A stretch of 64,000 bases of DNA from Clostridium muellerianum (GCF_012926525.1 NZ_JABBNI010000036.1:62001-126000), one strand, 5' to 3'. Positions 17,200 to 26,666 are shown, counted from the stretch's first letter. A program made the numbers and translations. The notes: generated from the letters alone by a model not told the origin.

Positions 17200-17269
17200 C
17201 ACCTCATTAGTTTGTTTTTATAGGAATAGGGGGAGACTTTTTAGGATATAAGGTAAATTTATTCGGGAG

Positions 17270-17386
17270 AACAATTTACGTATCGTCAAAATAATTTACA
17301 ATTTGACTATAAGTAAATTATAACGATATATTACGCATTGTCAAGAAAAAAAATAAATTGTATATCGGAAAAGAGTGTGGTACTAT
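17270..17386 (+). promoter_or_regulatory. Promoter and repeat-rich operator of the XRE gene
   Basis: TTGTAT (17358-17363) and TACTAT (17381-17386) are 17 bp apart. Upstream lie repeated AATTTAC units and an inverted GTAAATT between about 17272 and 17325, candidate operator sites for the XRE regulator or the divergent recombinase operon. Confidence 0.5.
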
Positions 17387-17418
17387 ATGTATATAGGAAT
17401 TAAAAAGGAGTTTTTTAA

Positions 17419-18072
17419 ATGAAATTCGGTAATTTGGTTAAATTGAAAAGAACTAACAAGAACATAACTTTGACAGACTTAGAAGGAAAAACGAAGATAA
17501 GTTCATCATATATCAGTCGTATAGAAAATGACTTAAATAAAACCCCCTCCGCAGAAACAGTATTCAAACTCTCGAAAGCTTTGGATATATCAATTCAAGA
17601 TTTGCAAGATTGTTTTGAAGTAAAATTAAATGAATCTGATGAAAATAGTACATTGAAGTTAATAGAAGAAACTGATTATGTGCTAATAAAACAAGCGGAA
17701 GAGTTAATGGTTAGGATAGCTAATAATAAAGAGGAATACTATAATGCTATTAATAAGCTATTGAATATAACTAATAGACTAAGAAAAACACAGGTAAGGG
17801 TAATATGTTCTGTAAAACATGATGACAAAAATGTGGACTATGTGGTAAATATAAGGATTTATGAAAATCATATAGTAGAAGCAGTTAAAGATATGTTAAA
17901 AAGTAGGTTTAAAAATGGGAGAATTAAAGTAGTAGAAGGACGTTTTTTAGAAAATAGTGAAGCATATTATTATGATTTGAATGAATTTATAGAGTCTATG
18001 CAAGAATTGGACTGTGTCAACGAATTTGAGATAGAAGAGTTGCTTAACTATTTAAAAAAAATAAATTACTAA
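17419..18072 (+). CDS. XRE-family transcriptional regulator of the mobile element
   Basis: 217 aa. The N-terminal HTH_3 domain (about residues 4-60) includes LEGKTKISSSYISRIEND. The C-terminal part is charged and not recognised. AAAAGGAG precedes the ATG. It is divergent from the small gene/recombinase operon and is probably the element's repressor. A strong terminator follows. Confidence 0.85.
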   Translation: MKFGNLVKLKRTNKNITLTDLEGKTKISSSYISRIENDLNKTPSAETVFKLSKALDISIQDLQDCFEVKLNESDENSTLKLIEETDYVLIKQAEELMVRIANNKEEYYNAINKLLNITNRLRKTQVRVICSVKHDDKNVDYVVNIRIYENHIVEAVKDMLKSRFKNGRIKVVEGRFLENSEAYYYDLNEFIESMQELDCVNEFEIEELLNYLKKINY

Positions 18073-18084
18073 TTGCGTATTGCC

Positions 18085-18140
18085 AAAAGCATTTATTTTT
18101 ATTGACTATTAAATCAATAAAAATAAGTGCTTTTTTGTTT
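18085..18140 (+). terminator. Long intrinsic terminator after the XRE gene
   Basis: A 21-bp stem (18085-18105 with 18114-18134, one G.T pair) is followed by TTTTTTGTTT. Confidence 0.85.
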
Positions 18141-18337
18141 TGTCTATTGTCAGACATCATTCCAATTATAAAAAGCATATGTACTGTCTATTATGAATTA
18201 ACAACGTCTATAAAAAGGTGTAGAGGGGATATAAATATATTCTGTTCGGGAAAATAAAATCACTAAAAGTACAAGCTTAAACATTGAAAATAAAGGGATT
18301 ATAGAATTCCCTATAAGAAACAAAAGGAGAGATAATT

Positions 18338-19285
18338 ATGATACATACAGCAAAATTTTATTTAAAATTAAGTAATGAGGATATAAATTTTCTTGAAAAT
18401 AAATATTGGGAGTTTATATCTCTAACATCATGTAAAATAGATGATGTATATAAGGAAAAAGGTATAGCGACCACATTCACTAAGATTTATAGTAATTGGT
18501 ATATGTACTGCACTATTGATTTTATTAAGTTAATAGGTAAAGCTGATATTAAAGAAGCTGATTATTCAAGGGTTCAAGATAAGATAAATCAATACCTTTA
18601 TGATATATTTCAAGATAATAAAAGGGAGTTAATTTTAATACGATTAGATTATAGATTAGATGTAAAGATAGAAACTAAAAAAGATAGAGAATTAATTATG
18701 TATTTATATAATAAGACAGCAGAAAAATACAAATTTAAGAGGAAGTATAATCAGTATGATATAACAATCTATTTTAATTCAAAAAGTATTCAATCTAAGT
18801 GTTATGACAAAGAAGCTGAAAGAATATCTAAATCGCAACCGATTGAAAAATATGAAGAGGATGTTTTACGGTTTGAGGTTGTACTGGAAAATAAGCATTT
18901 GAATTATATGAAAAGGCAACACAATATTGAAAAGACTTTAAAAAAGTATTTTAGTGACACATTATATAAAAAATATATGGAAGAAAATTTGGGGGTGCTA
19001 TTGTATGAGGGTGACTACTATAAAATCTATCTTGCTGAAAAAATAATTAAAGAGAGTGAAATAAAAGAAAGTGATAAAAAGGCACTAAGAGAATTACTTG
19101 TTGATATATCAAAGCATACAGTTACGGGTGCAATGGAAATCACCAATGATAAAGATGAAAAAAAGTATAGCAAATATAAATTTGCAAAATATCTAAGATT
19201 ATTAGGAGCAATGAAAATAAATCCTATTTTAATACCTAAAAATATGAAATCTCCTTCATATGTAAAAAATCCATTCTGCTTATAA
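18338..19285 (+). CDS. Putative replication initiation protein of the element
   Basis: 315 aa, Lys-rich, no membrane segment. The sequence contains ILIRLDYRLDVK (near residue 106), SKCYDKEAERISKSQ and DVLRFEVVLENKHL, an arrangement seen in rolling-circle-type phage/plasmid replication initiators (gene II/Rep-like). This assignment is by pattern, not by clear full-length family recognition. AAAAGGAGAGA precedes the ATG. Together with the downstream replication-relaxation-like gene and the structured region it suggests that the element can replicate or be mobilised after excision. Confidence 0.55.
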   Translation: MIHTAKFYLKLSNEDINFLENKYWEFISLTSCKIDDVYKEKGIATTFTKIYSNWYMYCTIDFIKLIGKADIKEADYSRVQDKINQYLYDIFQDNKRELILIRLDYRLDVKIETKKDRELIMYLYNKTAEKYKFKRKYNQYDITIYFNSKSIQSKCYDKEAERISKSQPIEKYEEDVLRFEVVLENKHLNYMKRQHNIEKTLKKYFSDTLYKKYMEENLGVLLYEGDYYKIYLAEKIIKESEIKESDKKALRELLVDISKHTVTGAMEITNDKDEKKYSKYKFAKYLRLLGAMKINPILIPKNMKSPSYVKNPFCL

Positions 19286-19309
19286 TATTCGCCATATAAA
19301 ATAACTAAG

Positions 19310-19335
19310 TCCAGTATTTTTACTGGATTTTTATT
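19310..19335 (+). terminator. Terminator after the Rep-like gene
   Basis: Stem TCCAGTA/TACTGGA (19310-19316 with 19321-19327), 4-nt T loop, then T-rich sequence. Confidence 0.75.
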
Positions 19336-19424
19336 TACTTCTATCTATTAGTTATAAAAAATGTGGGAACATACTACAATAATATAAAATAAAGAATGTA
19401 CTATTATATTAGTATTTATTTTAT

Positions 19425-19635
19425 TGGGAATGATACTTACGGGACGGGAGACCTCATCGCAGAGAATACTTCCCACCAACTCTCTAAAGTCGTTTGTGGA
19501 GTATTCTTGCACTTAGAAATCGCCCTTTGGGACGGTTGCTTGGACAACACTCGAATTTCTTTCGTTCTGCTCTTCGTCCCTTTGTGGGAATATTGCTCCT
19601 AATGGAGCAAGGAGCTAAAGCTCCAAGAGGATAAT
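19425..19635. ncRNA. GC-rich structured region: candidate origin or ncRNA
   Basis: This ~200-nt segment is clearly GC-richer than its flanks. It contains a long-range stem (GCAGAGAATACT near 19459-19470 with AGTATTCTTGC near 19500-19510), three GGGACG/CGTCCC-type segments, and two adjacent hairpins TTGCTCC-TAAT-GGAGCAA (19593-19610) and GGAGC-TAAA-GCTCC (19611-19624) whose arms can also pair alternatively. The overlapping 68-codon frame has no ribosome binding site. Lying between rep-like genes it could be a replication origin, oriT or regulatory RNA. Confidence 0.45.
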
Positions 19636-19685
19636 CTTAATGTATATTACTTTATTTAATAAATGTAAATGATATAAGGAGAAAA

Positions 19686-20276
19686 ATGAGTAGGTCATAT
19701 ATTGCAAAATTTTATAATAGAGATAGATTGGCACTGACTTCACTAAGTAAGTGTGGTCATTGCACCAATGAACAATTAAAAAATTATGTAGCTGATACAA
19801 GAATTAAACATTATGTATATGATGGATATGTAAAAAAAGAAGTATTTAATAAGAATAATGGAGAACGATTAATTGGGTACAAGCTAACAAATGAGGGACG
19901 AAAATTATTAGAAAATGAATGGGGCGTTAAGAGCCACTATATAGCTCAAAGTATAAGACATGACATTGGAATAGCTAACAAATATTTTAGTCTTTCACAA
20001 GAACAAAAAGAAACATGGAAAACTGAAACAGAGTTAAGACATGAGTTTATAGAAAGATTAGAAGAAATAAAGAATGAAGATTATAGTAGGTATGAGGAAT
20101 TATATAATATGTTAGAAGAAAGACAAATCAGTATTCCAGACGCAAGTTATGAAATTGAGAATGAAATTGAAGTTTGCTATGAAGTTATTACAAACTCATA
20201 TGGGCAAGATGAAATTCTTGCTAAAGAAAATTATATAGAAATTATGAATGTAAAGTATGAAACAGTGAGGGTATGA
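19686..20276 (+). CDS. Replication-relaxation-like winged-helix protein
   Basis: 196 aa. The N-terminal winged helix (about residues 10-75; LTSLSKCGHCTNEQLKNY ... GYKLTNEGRKLLEN) is followed by a region with SIPDASYEI and ...VCYEVITNSYG, recalling the PD-(D/E)-containing replication-relaxation family of plasmids and integrative elements. ATAAGGAG precedes the ATG. It overlaps the next gene by ATGA, so the two are translationally coupled. Confidence 0.5.
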   Translation: MSRSYIAKFYNRDRLALTSLSKCGHCTNEQLKNYVADTRIKHYVYDGYVKKEVFNKNNGERLIGYKLTNEGRKLLENEWGVKSHYIAQSIRHDIGIANKYFSLSQEQKETWKTETELRHEFIERLEEIKNEDYSRYEELYNMLEERQISIPDASYEIENEIEVCYEVITNSYGQDEILAKENYIEIMNVKYETVRV

Positions 20277-21307
20277 GAAAAATGATTACAAATGATAAAA
20301 AGCAAGAATTATGCGAAAAATATGATATATATTTAAGGGTAATTGATAAGATTGGGAATAAAATAATGTTACAGCAACATTTTGTTGAATTAGCATTAGA
20401 ATTGAATATAGAAAAAGATAAATTTAAAATAGTAAGAGCATTATTAGAACTTGAAAATGGGGAGATAATTAAGAAAATAAAGTTCAGTAATACAAATAAT
20501 AAATTTATAGTTTTTAAAAAATATGCAATTAGATATTTAGCAAACGCAAATAGCTCCCAAGCTGTTTCCGCAGTATCAAAAGTTAATAGTAATAAAAAAT
20601 ACTATGATAATATATTTAAAACAAAATTTATAATAACATCAATTATTCCCGCAATGAAAAAAAGAGATTTAATTATAAATTTTGATAGTTTGTTGAAATT
20701 CTTAGAAGATATAAATTGCAACATCCTATATTCAAAAAATCACATTGATGTATATTATAAGCATATAGGAGTTGGATTAAAAAATTATATTGATACTGAG
20801 GAATTTGTATATGATTTAAATATATTAGTAAGTGAAAGGGAGACACGATTAAAGAATTTAAAAGGAGTGGAGGTTCAAAAAGTAAAATTAAACAGAAGAG
20901 GAAAGGAAGAGTCATTATATAATAGCACAATAGCCACGTTGGTTAGAAAAAAAATATATATCGGTGAAATAAGATATTCGACCAAGGATAACTGTTTAAA
21001 AATATCAGCATATTATTTAAATTCATCTAACAATCAAAGTGCCTATGATATAGCGTTGAATTATAGCATTTGTTACAATGTGCTTAGTAAAATTTTTAAT
21101 TGTGATATAAAATTGTTTTTTAAGGTAGTAGTATCTAATGAAGCAACAAAGAACAATTTACAGCATGAATTAAATAGAAGGGTAATAAATCCAGTTACTA
21201 AAGAACTTCGAGATGATAATTATTTGATTGAATTACTCAAAGCAAATAATTTAAGTGAGATAGACTTTAGTAAAATGACCATAAGCTTAGTTAGCTATTC
21301 ATTATAA
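20273..21307 (+). CDS. Hypothetical mobile-element protein
   Basis: 344 aa, basic, no membrane segment, not recognised. The first ~80 residues look like a winged helix (MLQQHFVELALELNIEKDKFKIVRALLELENG). The start overlaps the previous stop (ATGA at 20273); ATG 20282 is an alternative. A role in replication, partition or regulation of the element is suggested only by its coupling to the replication-relaxation-like gene. A hairpin terminator follows. Confidence 0.6.
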   Translation: MRKMITNDKKQELCEKYDIYLRVIDKIGNKIMLQQHFVELALELNIEKDKFKIVRALLELENGEIIKKIKFSNTNNKFIVFKKYAIRYLANANSSQAVSAVSKVNSNKKYYDNIFKTKFIITSIIPAMKKRDLIINFDSLLKFLEDINCNILYSKNHIDVYYKHIGVGLKNYIDTEEFVYDLNILVSERETRLKNLKGVEVQKVKLNRRGKEESLYNSTIATLVRKKIYIGEIRYSTKDNCLKISAYYLNSSNNQSAYDIALNYSICYNVLSKIFNCDIKLFFKVVVSNEATKNNLQHELNRRVINPVTKELRDDNYLIELLKANNLSEIDFSKMTISLVSYSL

Positions 21308-21321
21308 TAAATGAAATAAAT

Positions 21322-21350
21322 AAAAGGTAGCGACAGCTACCTTTCATTCT
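21322..21350 (+). terminator. Terminator after the element operon
   Basis: Stem AAAGGTAGC/GCTACCTTT with loop GACA (about 21323-21344); the following T-tract is interrupted. Confidence 0.6.
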
Positions 21351-21456
21351 TTTAAAGATAGAATTTCTATCTCTACCTTTTGATAAAAATACTTATAAAT
21401 AAGTACCAATCCTTTTATATTATTAACCCTAAATAGGATTAAACCTTTTTTAATTT

Positions 21457-21513
21457 GATGTTAAGAGGTATTAGCTAATTTTTATCTCATATTAAAAGAG
21501 AAACCTCTTAACA
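21457..21513. repeat. 12-bp perfect inverted repeat
   Basis: ATGTTAAGAGGT (21457-21468) is repeated inverted at 21502-21513 around a 33-bp centre in a gene-free region. Could be an operator, a terminator without T-run or an element end. Confidence 0.4.
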
Positions 21514-21770
21514 TTATTATATGCTAAAATAAGAATAGTATAACTTTTTAAGTTAGTAAAGCTGATGGATATGCACAATTGATATTGGATGTTAAAAGTT
21601 AACGAATTCACGTATAATATCAGATAAGATAGAGGATTAGTTGTATTTTAAGCTCTTGTTTTATATCTTAGTAAAAAAATAAATTATTAATTAACGATTT
21701 TTTTTTACTGATTTATATATTTATTGCAAAGTATATGTAAATATATTTGATTTAGGAGGGATTAAAAAGC

Positions 21771-21821
21771 ATGTATAAATATTCGTACAGTTATATTAAA
21801 GATATGGATAAAATGTGTTGA
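21771..21821 (+). CDS. 16-aa leader-like peptide ORF
   Basis: A 16-codon frame (MYKYSYSYIKDMDKMC) preceded at ideal distance by TTAGGAGGG. It lies upstream of the methyltransferase promoter in the leader region. It may be a regulatory leader peptide or the stranded start of a gene lost by recombination. Confidence 0.35.
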   Translation: MYKYSYSYIKDMDKMC

Positions 21822-21887
21822 GTGCTTTAATAGACCTGCTACAAGGAGTTTTAAATCTTGATATATATATAAATTAAAAGTGGTAAT

Positions 21888-21916
21888 TTGGAGTTATTTT
21901 TAAGATATGGTATAAT
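21888..21916 (+). promoter_or_regulatory. Promoter of the SAM methyltransferase gene
   Basis: TTGGAG (21888-21893), 17-bp spacer, TATAAT (21911-21916), 38 nt before the start codon. Confidence 0.75.
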
Positions 21917-21954
21917 TTATAAGTAAGTATATTGAATATATGGAGGTGTTAGTA

Positions 21955-22668
21955 ATGCCTGATAAAATTAATTCTGAGATTATTAAAACAGAAAATGACA
22001 TCCTTATTATGTTAGATAATCTTTTAGAGAAACGAGATAATGAATGGTGGGATAAATTCTATTCTGATAAAGAGAAGCCAGTTCCATTTTTTGAAAATAT
22101 TCCTGATGAAAACCTTATTTCATATTTTGATAGAGGGTTATTAAAACAAGGAAAGGCACTTGATGTTGGTTGCGGAAAAGGCAGGAACTCTTTTTATCTT
22201 GCACAGAAAGGTTTTGAAGTTTATGGAGTGGACTTTTCAAAAACATCTATTGAAATGGGAAAACAAATAGCAAAAGAACAATCTTTAAAAGTAAATTTTT
22301 TATGCCAATCAATATTTGATTTTAAAGGTAAACCAGAGAGTTTTGATTTTATTTATGATAGTGGATGTCTTCATCATATGAAGCCACATAGAAGAAATCA
22401 ATATATAAAAACAATCTTAAAATACTTAAAGTCAGATGGGTATTATGCAATGATATGTTTCAATTTAAAAGGTGGTGCAAACATATCTGACTATGATGTT
22501 TACAGAGATAATTCAATGCAAGGAGGAATGGGATTTTCTGAATATAAGCTAAAAACTATTTTAGAACCTTATTTTGAGATAATTGAATTTAGAGAAATGA
22601 TAGAGTCTGATAATAAAAATGTATTTGGTAAATCCTTTTTATGGACGGTTCTAATGAAGAAAAGGTAA
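21955..22668 (+). CDS. Class I SAM-dependent methyltransferase
   Basis: 237 aa. SAM-binding motif I is ALDVGCGKGRNSFYLA (about residues 66-81), followed by the motif I-end acidic residue in VYGVDFS and DFIYDSGCLHHM. It resembles small-molecule methyltransferases of the TehB/UbiE kind; the substrate is unknown. ATG 21955 is chosen because GGAGGTG lies 6 nt upstream; the ATG at 21940 precedes that site. It has its own promoter and terminator and is probably cargo of the integrated element. Confidence 0.85.
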   Translation: MPDKINSEIIKTENDILIMLDNLLEKRDNEWWDKFYSDKEKPVPFFENIPDENLISYFDRGLLKQGKALDVGCGKGRNSFYLAQKGFEVYGVDFSKTSIEMGKQIAKEQSLKVNFLCQSIFDFKGKPESFDFIYDSGCLHHMKPHRRNQYIKTILKYLKSDGYYAMICFNLKGGANISDYDVYRDNSMQGGMGFSEYKLKTILEPYFEIIEFREMIESDNKNVFGKSFLWTVLMKKR

Positions 22669-22692
22669 AATGTCAATGATTTATATACGAAA

Positions 22693-22716
22693 AAGCTTAC
22701 CTTTAATGGTAAGCTT
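22693..22716 (+). terminator. Hairpin after the methyltransferase gene
   Basis: Stem AAGCTTACC/GGTAAGCTT (22693-22701 with 22708-22716), followed by AAATTTAT; weak T-tract. Confidence 0.5.
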
Positions 22717-22789
22717 AAATTTATGAATAACATTATTTTGATTAGGTAAACTTAACGACATTTAACTTATCTACAGTCAGCACTCTACA

Positions 22790-22831
22790 CACGTTGAGAC
22801 GGTAGTAAGGCTTAAAAAGAAACACAGTTAA
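22790..22831 (+). pseudogene. Displaced 3' end of an rlmD-type gene (putative attR)
   Basis: CACGTTGAGAC is identical to 11652-11662 in rlmD, and the frame reads HVETVVRLKKKHS and stop, a typical RumA/RlmD C-terminus. No methyltransferase body precedes it; the upstream bases differ from rlmD. It is followed directly by a terminator, as the original gene would be. This is the expected right junction of an element inserted in the 3' end of rlmD. Confidence 0.65.
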
Positions 22832-22833
22832 AC

Positions 22834-22858
22834 CCTTGAAATTTCAAGGTTTTTTTCT
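22834..22858 (+). terminator. Terminator after the rlmD 3' fragment
   Basis: Self-complementary CCTTGAAATTTCAAGG (22834-22849) followed by a T-run. Confidence 0.75.
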
Positions 22859-23181
22859 TGTGCAAAAATCAATATGTTCACTGATACAGAGGAAGGAAAC
22901 AGCAAGTATGGTACCTCTCGTCTCCATGTTAACATTCCCTGGCAGGCTGTGAGAAAACTAATTTATGATTCAGGATTTTAATAATGATGTTGCAAAAAAT
23001 ATTATTATTTTATACGAAACAAGCATTTTTAATGCATTATTAGTTAATTAAACAGACTAGAACACTATTTTTTATAAAAAAACGAGAGGTACTTTCCTAA
23101 AATTGCATGCATTTTTGATTTTTGCACAGTCTGTCGGAGGTCGTTGCGAAGTCTTGGCTGAGCTTTTTATCAATAAATACC
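22859..23181. other. Gene-free stretch with degraded coding sequence
   Basis: A frame ending at 22980 reads like the end of a protein (…RLHVNIPWQAVRKLIYDSG) without a start or ribosome binding site; the family is not recognised. A second short open frame near 23120-23210 is also without a start. Both look like remnants. Confidence 0.35.
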
Positions 23182-23994
23182 CTAGTGAGTTGACCAATAC
23201 GCCTTAGCTTGTTCTTCTAATATTTTCAATCTTGTATAATAATCAGGAAACTCACTAAGATGAGCTAATGCAATTTTTCCAGTAGTAATAGGCTCATCTG
23301 CAGTGACATTTGTTTGATTATATTTTTTTCCATGTTCTAGTTCAGTGTTTACCCCTAGCCAAAATTGGTTCAAATCAAATTTACTTTTTGAAAAATTAAT
23401 ACCAAGAAGTAAAGCAATAGCTGCAGCTTCTTCTTTAGAAAATTCATTTTTATAATCTGGTTGGTTAATTATTTCTCTATTATTAGATTGAATTATATTT
23501 GAATTCTTGTTTAGTATATAGTTATACTTGATTGCATGCTTCATCTCATCAGTTAGGATTCTGAACACTCTATCCCTATATAGACTATATAGCCTACTTG
23601 GTAAACCTTCTCTTATAAATCTATACTTTTCCATAGCTCCTAATTCGCCGAAGACAGCATTTCTTATACCTTCAATATATGATGATGGCTTTATAAAAGC
23701 CTCACTATTTTTACTTTGAATTTCTAAGCCAGTGTAATATCTGTATATTTCTTTAAACCACTGGCGATGATTTATTTCATCATCTCTTATGGGTGCAATA
23801 ATATCTTTTTCTTCTTGAGTAGGAGCTGCACTAATCAAGTAATGGTAGGATAGTTCGTCGGCCCTCTCGTCTTGTACTGCTTCCTTTATAAGGCTTAGTG
23901 CTTTATCAAAAGCGTGTTTAGTAAAATCTATGTTATGAGATGAATAATTCCTACATGTTGTCATATAAGGGTTAGCATACTTGTACAAATACAT
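23182..23994 (-). CDS. Ferritin-like diiron protein fused to a DUF5661-like domain
   Basis: 270 aa. The first ~140 residues form a rubrerythrin/ferritin-like four-helix domain with two ExxH iron motifs (DDEINHRQ and TDEMKHAI) and the intermediate Glu in FGELGAMEKY. The C-terminal ~90 residues (FSKEEAAAIALLLGINF ... NTELEHGKKY...TGKIALAHLSEFPDYY) match a DUF5661-type domain. Likely a peroxide or iron-related protein; the reaction is not known. ATG 23994 has a close GGAG site; the longer frame to 24060 lacks one. Monocistronic. Confidence 0.75.
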   Translation of the reverse strand: MYLYKYANPYMTTCRNYSSHNIDFTKHAFDKALSLIKEAVQDERADELSYHYLISAAPTQEEKDIIAPIRDDEINHRQWFKEIYRYYTGLEIQSKNSEAFIKPSSYIEGIRNAVFGELGAMEKYRFIREGLPSRLYSLYRDRVFRILTDEMKHAIKYNYILNKNSNIIQSNNREIINQPDYKNEFSKEEAAAIALLLGINFSKSKFDLNQFWLGVNTELEHGKKYNQTNVTADEPITTGKIALAHLSEFPDYYTRLKILEEQAKAYWSTH

Positions 23995-24091
23995 CACTCC
24001 AATAAAAGTATTCAGTATTAATATATGCTGAGGTACTATCAATGAGCATGTCCATAACAAGGATAAAAAATTTTAAAAAGTTTAAGAATTT

Positions 24092-24124
24092 AGCAACAGA
24101 AACTGGAAGTTTATGTTTGCTAAA
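24092..24124 (+). repeat. Short dispersed repeat, copy A
   Basis: A ~30-bp sequence containing AACTGGAAGTTTAT and TTTGCTAA recurs at 27164-27194 with few differences. The two copies lie on either side of the chemoreceptor gene. Confidence 0.55.
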
Positions 24125-24398
24125 GAAGTCATTCACTAAAGGAAGATTAGAATCTTGGGAAATCAGGCTTCTTTTTTTGTGCAACGAATGGCACTGGTTT
24201 TACTAGTGGTTCAAAAAGCTTATTCAATTGCACACAATGTCTGTTGTAGAAAAATTGATAGATCAGGATTTATTAACTTATAGAATAACTTATGAATCTT
24301 AAAAATTGAATAGTATTTGATAATAAAAAGAACATAAATTTTTTGATTCTTGTATTTTACAAAAAATAAAGAAAATTCGGGAAAATACCATATTTGCG
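24125..24398. other. Gene-free stretch upstream of the chemoreceptor
   Basis: Open frames here have no start with a ribosome binding site. A frame through 24092-24210 reads like a protein fragment, possibly a remnant. Nothing else was recognised before the promoter at 24399. Confidence 0.35.
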
Positions 24399-24427
24399 TT
24401 GACAAAGACAAATATCAACATTATAAT
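24399..24427 (+). promoter_or_regulatory. Consensus SigA promoter of the chemoreceptor gene
   Basis: TTGACA (24399-24404), 17-bp spacer, TATAAT (24422-24427): a perfect match. It leaves a ~165-nt leader before the ATG at 24600 in which no riboswitch was recognised. Confidence 0.85.
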
Positions 24428-24599
24428 TTTAAATAACAATATAAGTATGCACTTACCTTAGTTAAAATATATTGAGTATTCTTAAACATTTCTTTAGATT
24501 CATGCACTTCATGACTTTAATTATCTGAATTTATCAAATATAACAAATATAACAAAAAAGACGAAAATAAAAACTTAATGAAAGAAGGAAGGTGATATT

Positions 24600-26666
24600 A
24601 TGAATAAAAAGGCTATTGGAATAAAGGGAAGGATTTTACTATCTTCAATGGTAGTTCTTTTGATAACTTTAGTAAGTATTAGTAGTATCCTAATCTATCA
24701 AGTTAATAAAAAGGCTTATGAAGATTATTTTACTAATTCTAAAGAACAAATGAAGATCGTTTCTCAAGCAATTAACATTTTTTATGATCAAATTGACAAA
24801 AATATTGATATGTTAGCAACGAATCCTGTGGTAATGGCAGTTGATAATAGTATTACAACTTATAAAAATACAACTCAAGATACTCCAATGAAACCTTCAG
24901 CTAAGGCAGGAATTGAACAGGAAATTTATAAAGTATTCGAGCAATATGCAAACAGCCATAAAGGTACAAGCTATGTATATTTAGGAACAGAAGATGGAGG
25001 ATATATACAATGGCCAGAAGAGAGTATACCAGCAGGATTTGATCCTTCAAAAAGACCTTGGCTTAATGATGCAATGAATAAAAAGGGAAGTGTTATTAGA
25101 ACAGCTCCATACAGTTATAAGTCCCAACTGCTTACAAGTAATGCTCGTACATTTACTGATAAAAATGGGAAAATTATAGGTGCCATAGGAATCGATGTAC
25201 AGCAAACTAATATTAGCGATATGTTAAATAAAATGAAAATTGGTAAAACAGGATATTCAATGATTGTACATAGTAATGGCTTAATAATGGCAGATGGGAA
25301 AAATTCCAAAAACAATTTTAAAAAGGTTGGAGAAGTTGGTATTAATGGATTAGATAAGCTTCTAGCTAAAGATCTAAAATCATTTGATGTTGTTGTTGAT
25401 GGTGAAAAGTATATTGTTAATCCTTATAAAGTAGAAGGAACTGATTGGATACTAGCATCATTTATGACAGAAAAAGAATTAGGATCTGGTGCAAAAGGAA
25501 TAGTAAATATAGTGATATTTTCTGCAGTGGCCATGTTAATATTGGCAACTATTTTATTTAATTTTCTTTCCAGTAGTATAACAAAACCTATCTTAGCAGT
25601 GACAAAAAGAGTAAAAGATTTTGCTAATTTGGATTTTTCAGTAGATGAAAAGGCAGACACACTAAAATACTTAAATAGGAAAGATGAAGCAGGAGATATG
25701 ATAAGAGCCTTTGTAAGTATGAGAGAGAATGTATCAGAATTCATAATGAAAACTGCACATTCAACAGAAAAGGTTGCAGCTTCATCAGAAGAATTAACTG
25801 CTACTTCGGAGCAAGTAGCTACTGCATCAAATGAAGTAAGTAAGGCTATTGAGGAAATTGCAAAAGGAGCTACTGATCAAGCTAAAGATACCCAAATGGC
25901 AGCCAATAATGTAGAAGATTTAGGTAATTTATTAGAACAAGATTTAAATTATATCGAAGAATTGAATGTTGCGGCAGTTGAAATTGAAAGGCAAAAATCA
26001 GAAGGATTTTTAATTTTGAAAGAACTTGTTGAAAAAACTAAGAAAAATAATGATTCTGCAAACAATGTTTATCATATTATTATGAGTAACAATGAAAATG
26101 CAGAAAAAATTGAAAATGCTAGTACTATGATTCAAAGTATTGCAGACCAGACAAATCTTTTAGCTTTAAATGCTGCAATAGAAGCTGCAAGAGCAGGAGA
26201 AGCAGGTAAAGGCTTTGCAGTTGTTGCTGATGAAATAAGAAAGCTTGCAGAACAATCAAATAACTTTACAAATGATATTAAAACAGTAATAACTGAGTTA
26301 AAGATAAAATCACAAAATGCAGTTGATTTAATGCAGCAAACTAAGCAGATAATTGAGGAACAAGCTTCTAGTGTTGGAGAAACTGAAGGAAAATTTGAAG
26401 GGATAGCAGAAGCAATAGATTCTATAAAATCTGTAGTTAATAAACTTAATAATTCTGCCAATTCAATGACAGAAAATAAAAACAAGATCATTGAATTAAC
26501 TCAAAATTTATCTGCAATCTCTGAAGAGAATGCTGCTGGAACAGAACAAGCATCATCAGCTATGCAAGAACAAGTCACTACAATTGAAGAAATTGCTAAA
26601 GCAGGCGAAAGCTTAGCTACAATTTCAGAAGAATTAAGAGTGTTAGTAGAGAGATTTAAGATCTAG
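24600..26666 (+). CDS. Methyl-accepting chemotaxis protein (dCache sensor)
   Basis: Membrane chemoreceptor of 688 aa. Order: N-terminal membrane helix (about 11-33), extracellular double-Cache sensor (about 40-295, with [12 protein letters not shown] and GAIGIDVQ motifs), second helix (about 300-325), HAMP (about 325-380), cytoplasmic signalling domain whose hairpin tip reads [20 protein letters not shown]. Strong GAAGGAAGGTGAT site. Single gene with its own strong promoter. The ligand is unknown; dCache receptors often bind amino acids or organic acids. Confidence 0.95.
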   Translation: MNKKAIGIKGRILLSSMVVLLITLVSISSILIYQVNKKAYEDYFTNSKEQMKIVSQAINIFYDQIDKNIDMLATNPVVMAVDNSITTYKNTTQDTPMKPSAKAGIEQEIYKVFEQYANSHKGTSYVYLGTEDGGYIQWPEESIPAGFDPSKRPWLNDAMNKKGSVIRTAPYSYKSQLLTSNARTFTDKNGKIIGAIGIDVQQTNISDMLNKMKIGKTGYSMIVHSNGLIMADGKNSKNNFKKVGEVGINGLDKLLAKDLKSFDVVVDGEKYIVNPYKVEGTDWILASFMTEKELGSGAKGIVNIVIFSAVAMLILATILFNFLSSSITKPILAVTKRVKDFANLDFSVDEKADTLKYLNRKDEAGDMIRAFVSMRENVSEFIMKTAHSTEKVAASSEELTATSEQVATASNEVSKAIEEIAKGATDQAKDTQMAANNVEDLGNLLEQDLNYIEELNVAAVEIERQKSEGFLILKELVEKTKKNNDSANNVYHIIMSNNENAEKIENASTMIQSIADQTNLLALNAAIEAARAGEAGKGFAVVADEIRKLAEQSNNFTNDIKTVITELKIKSQNAVDLMQQTKQIIEEQASSVGETEGKFEGIAEAIDSIKSVVNKLNNSANSMTENKNKIIELTQNLSAISEENAAGTEQASSAMQEQVTTIEEIAKAGESLATISEELRVLVERFKI

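Noticed and set aside
19396-19602. 68-codon ORF in the structured region
   Set aside because: No ribosome binding site; the reading frame runs through the GC-rich hairpins and its composition reflects RNA/DNA structure, not protein.
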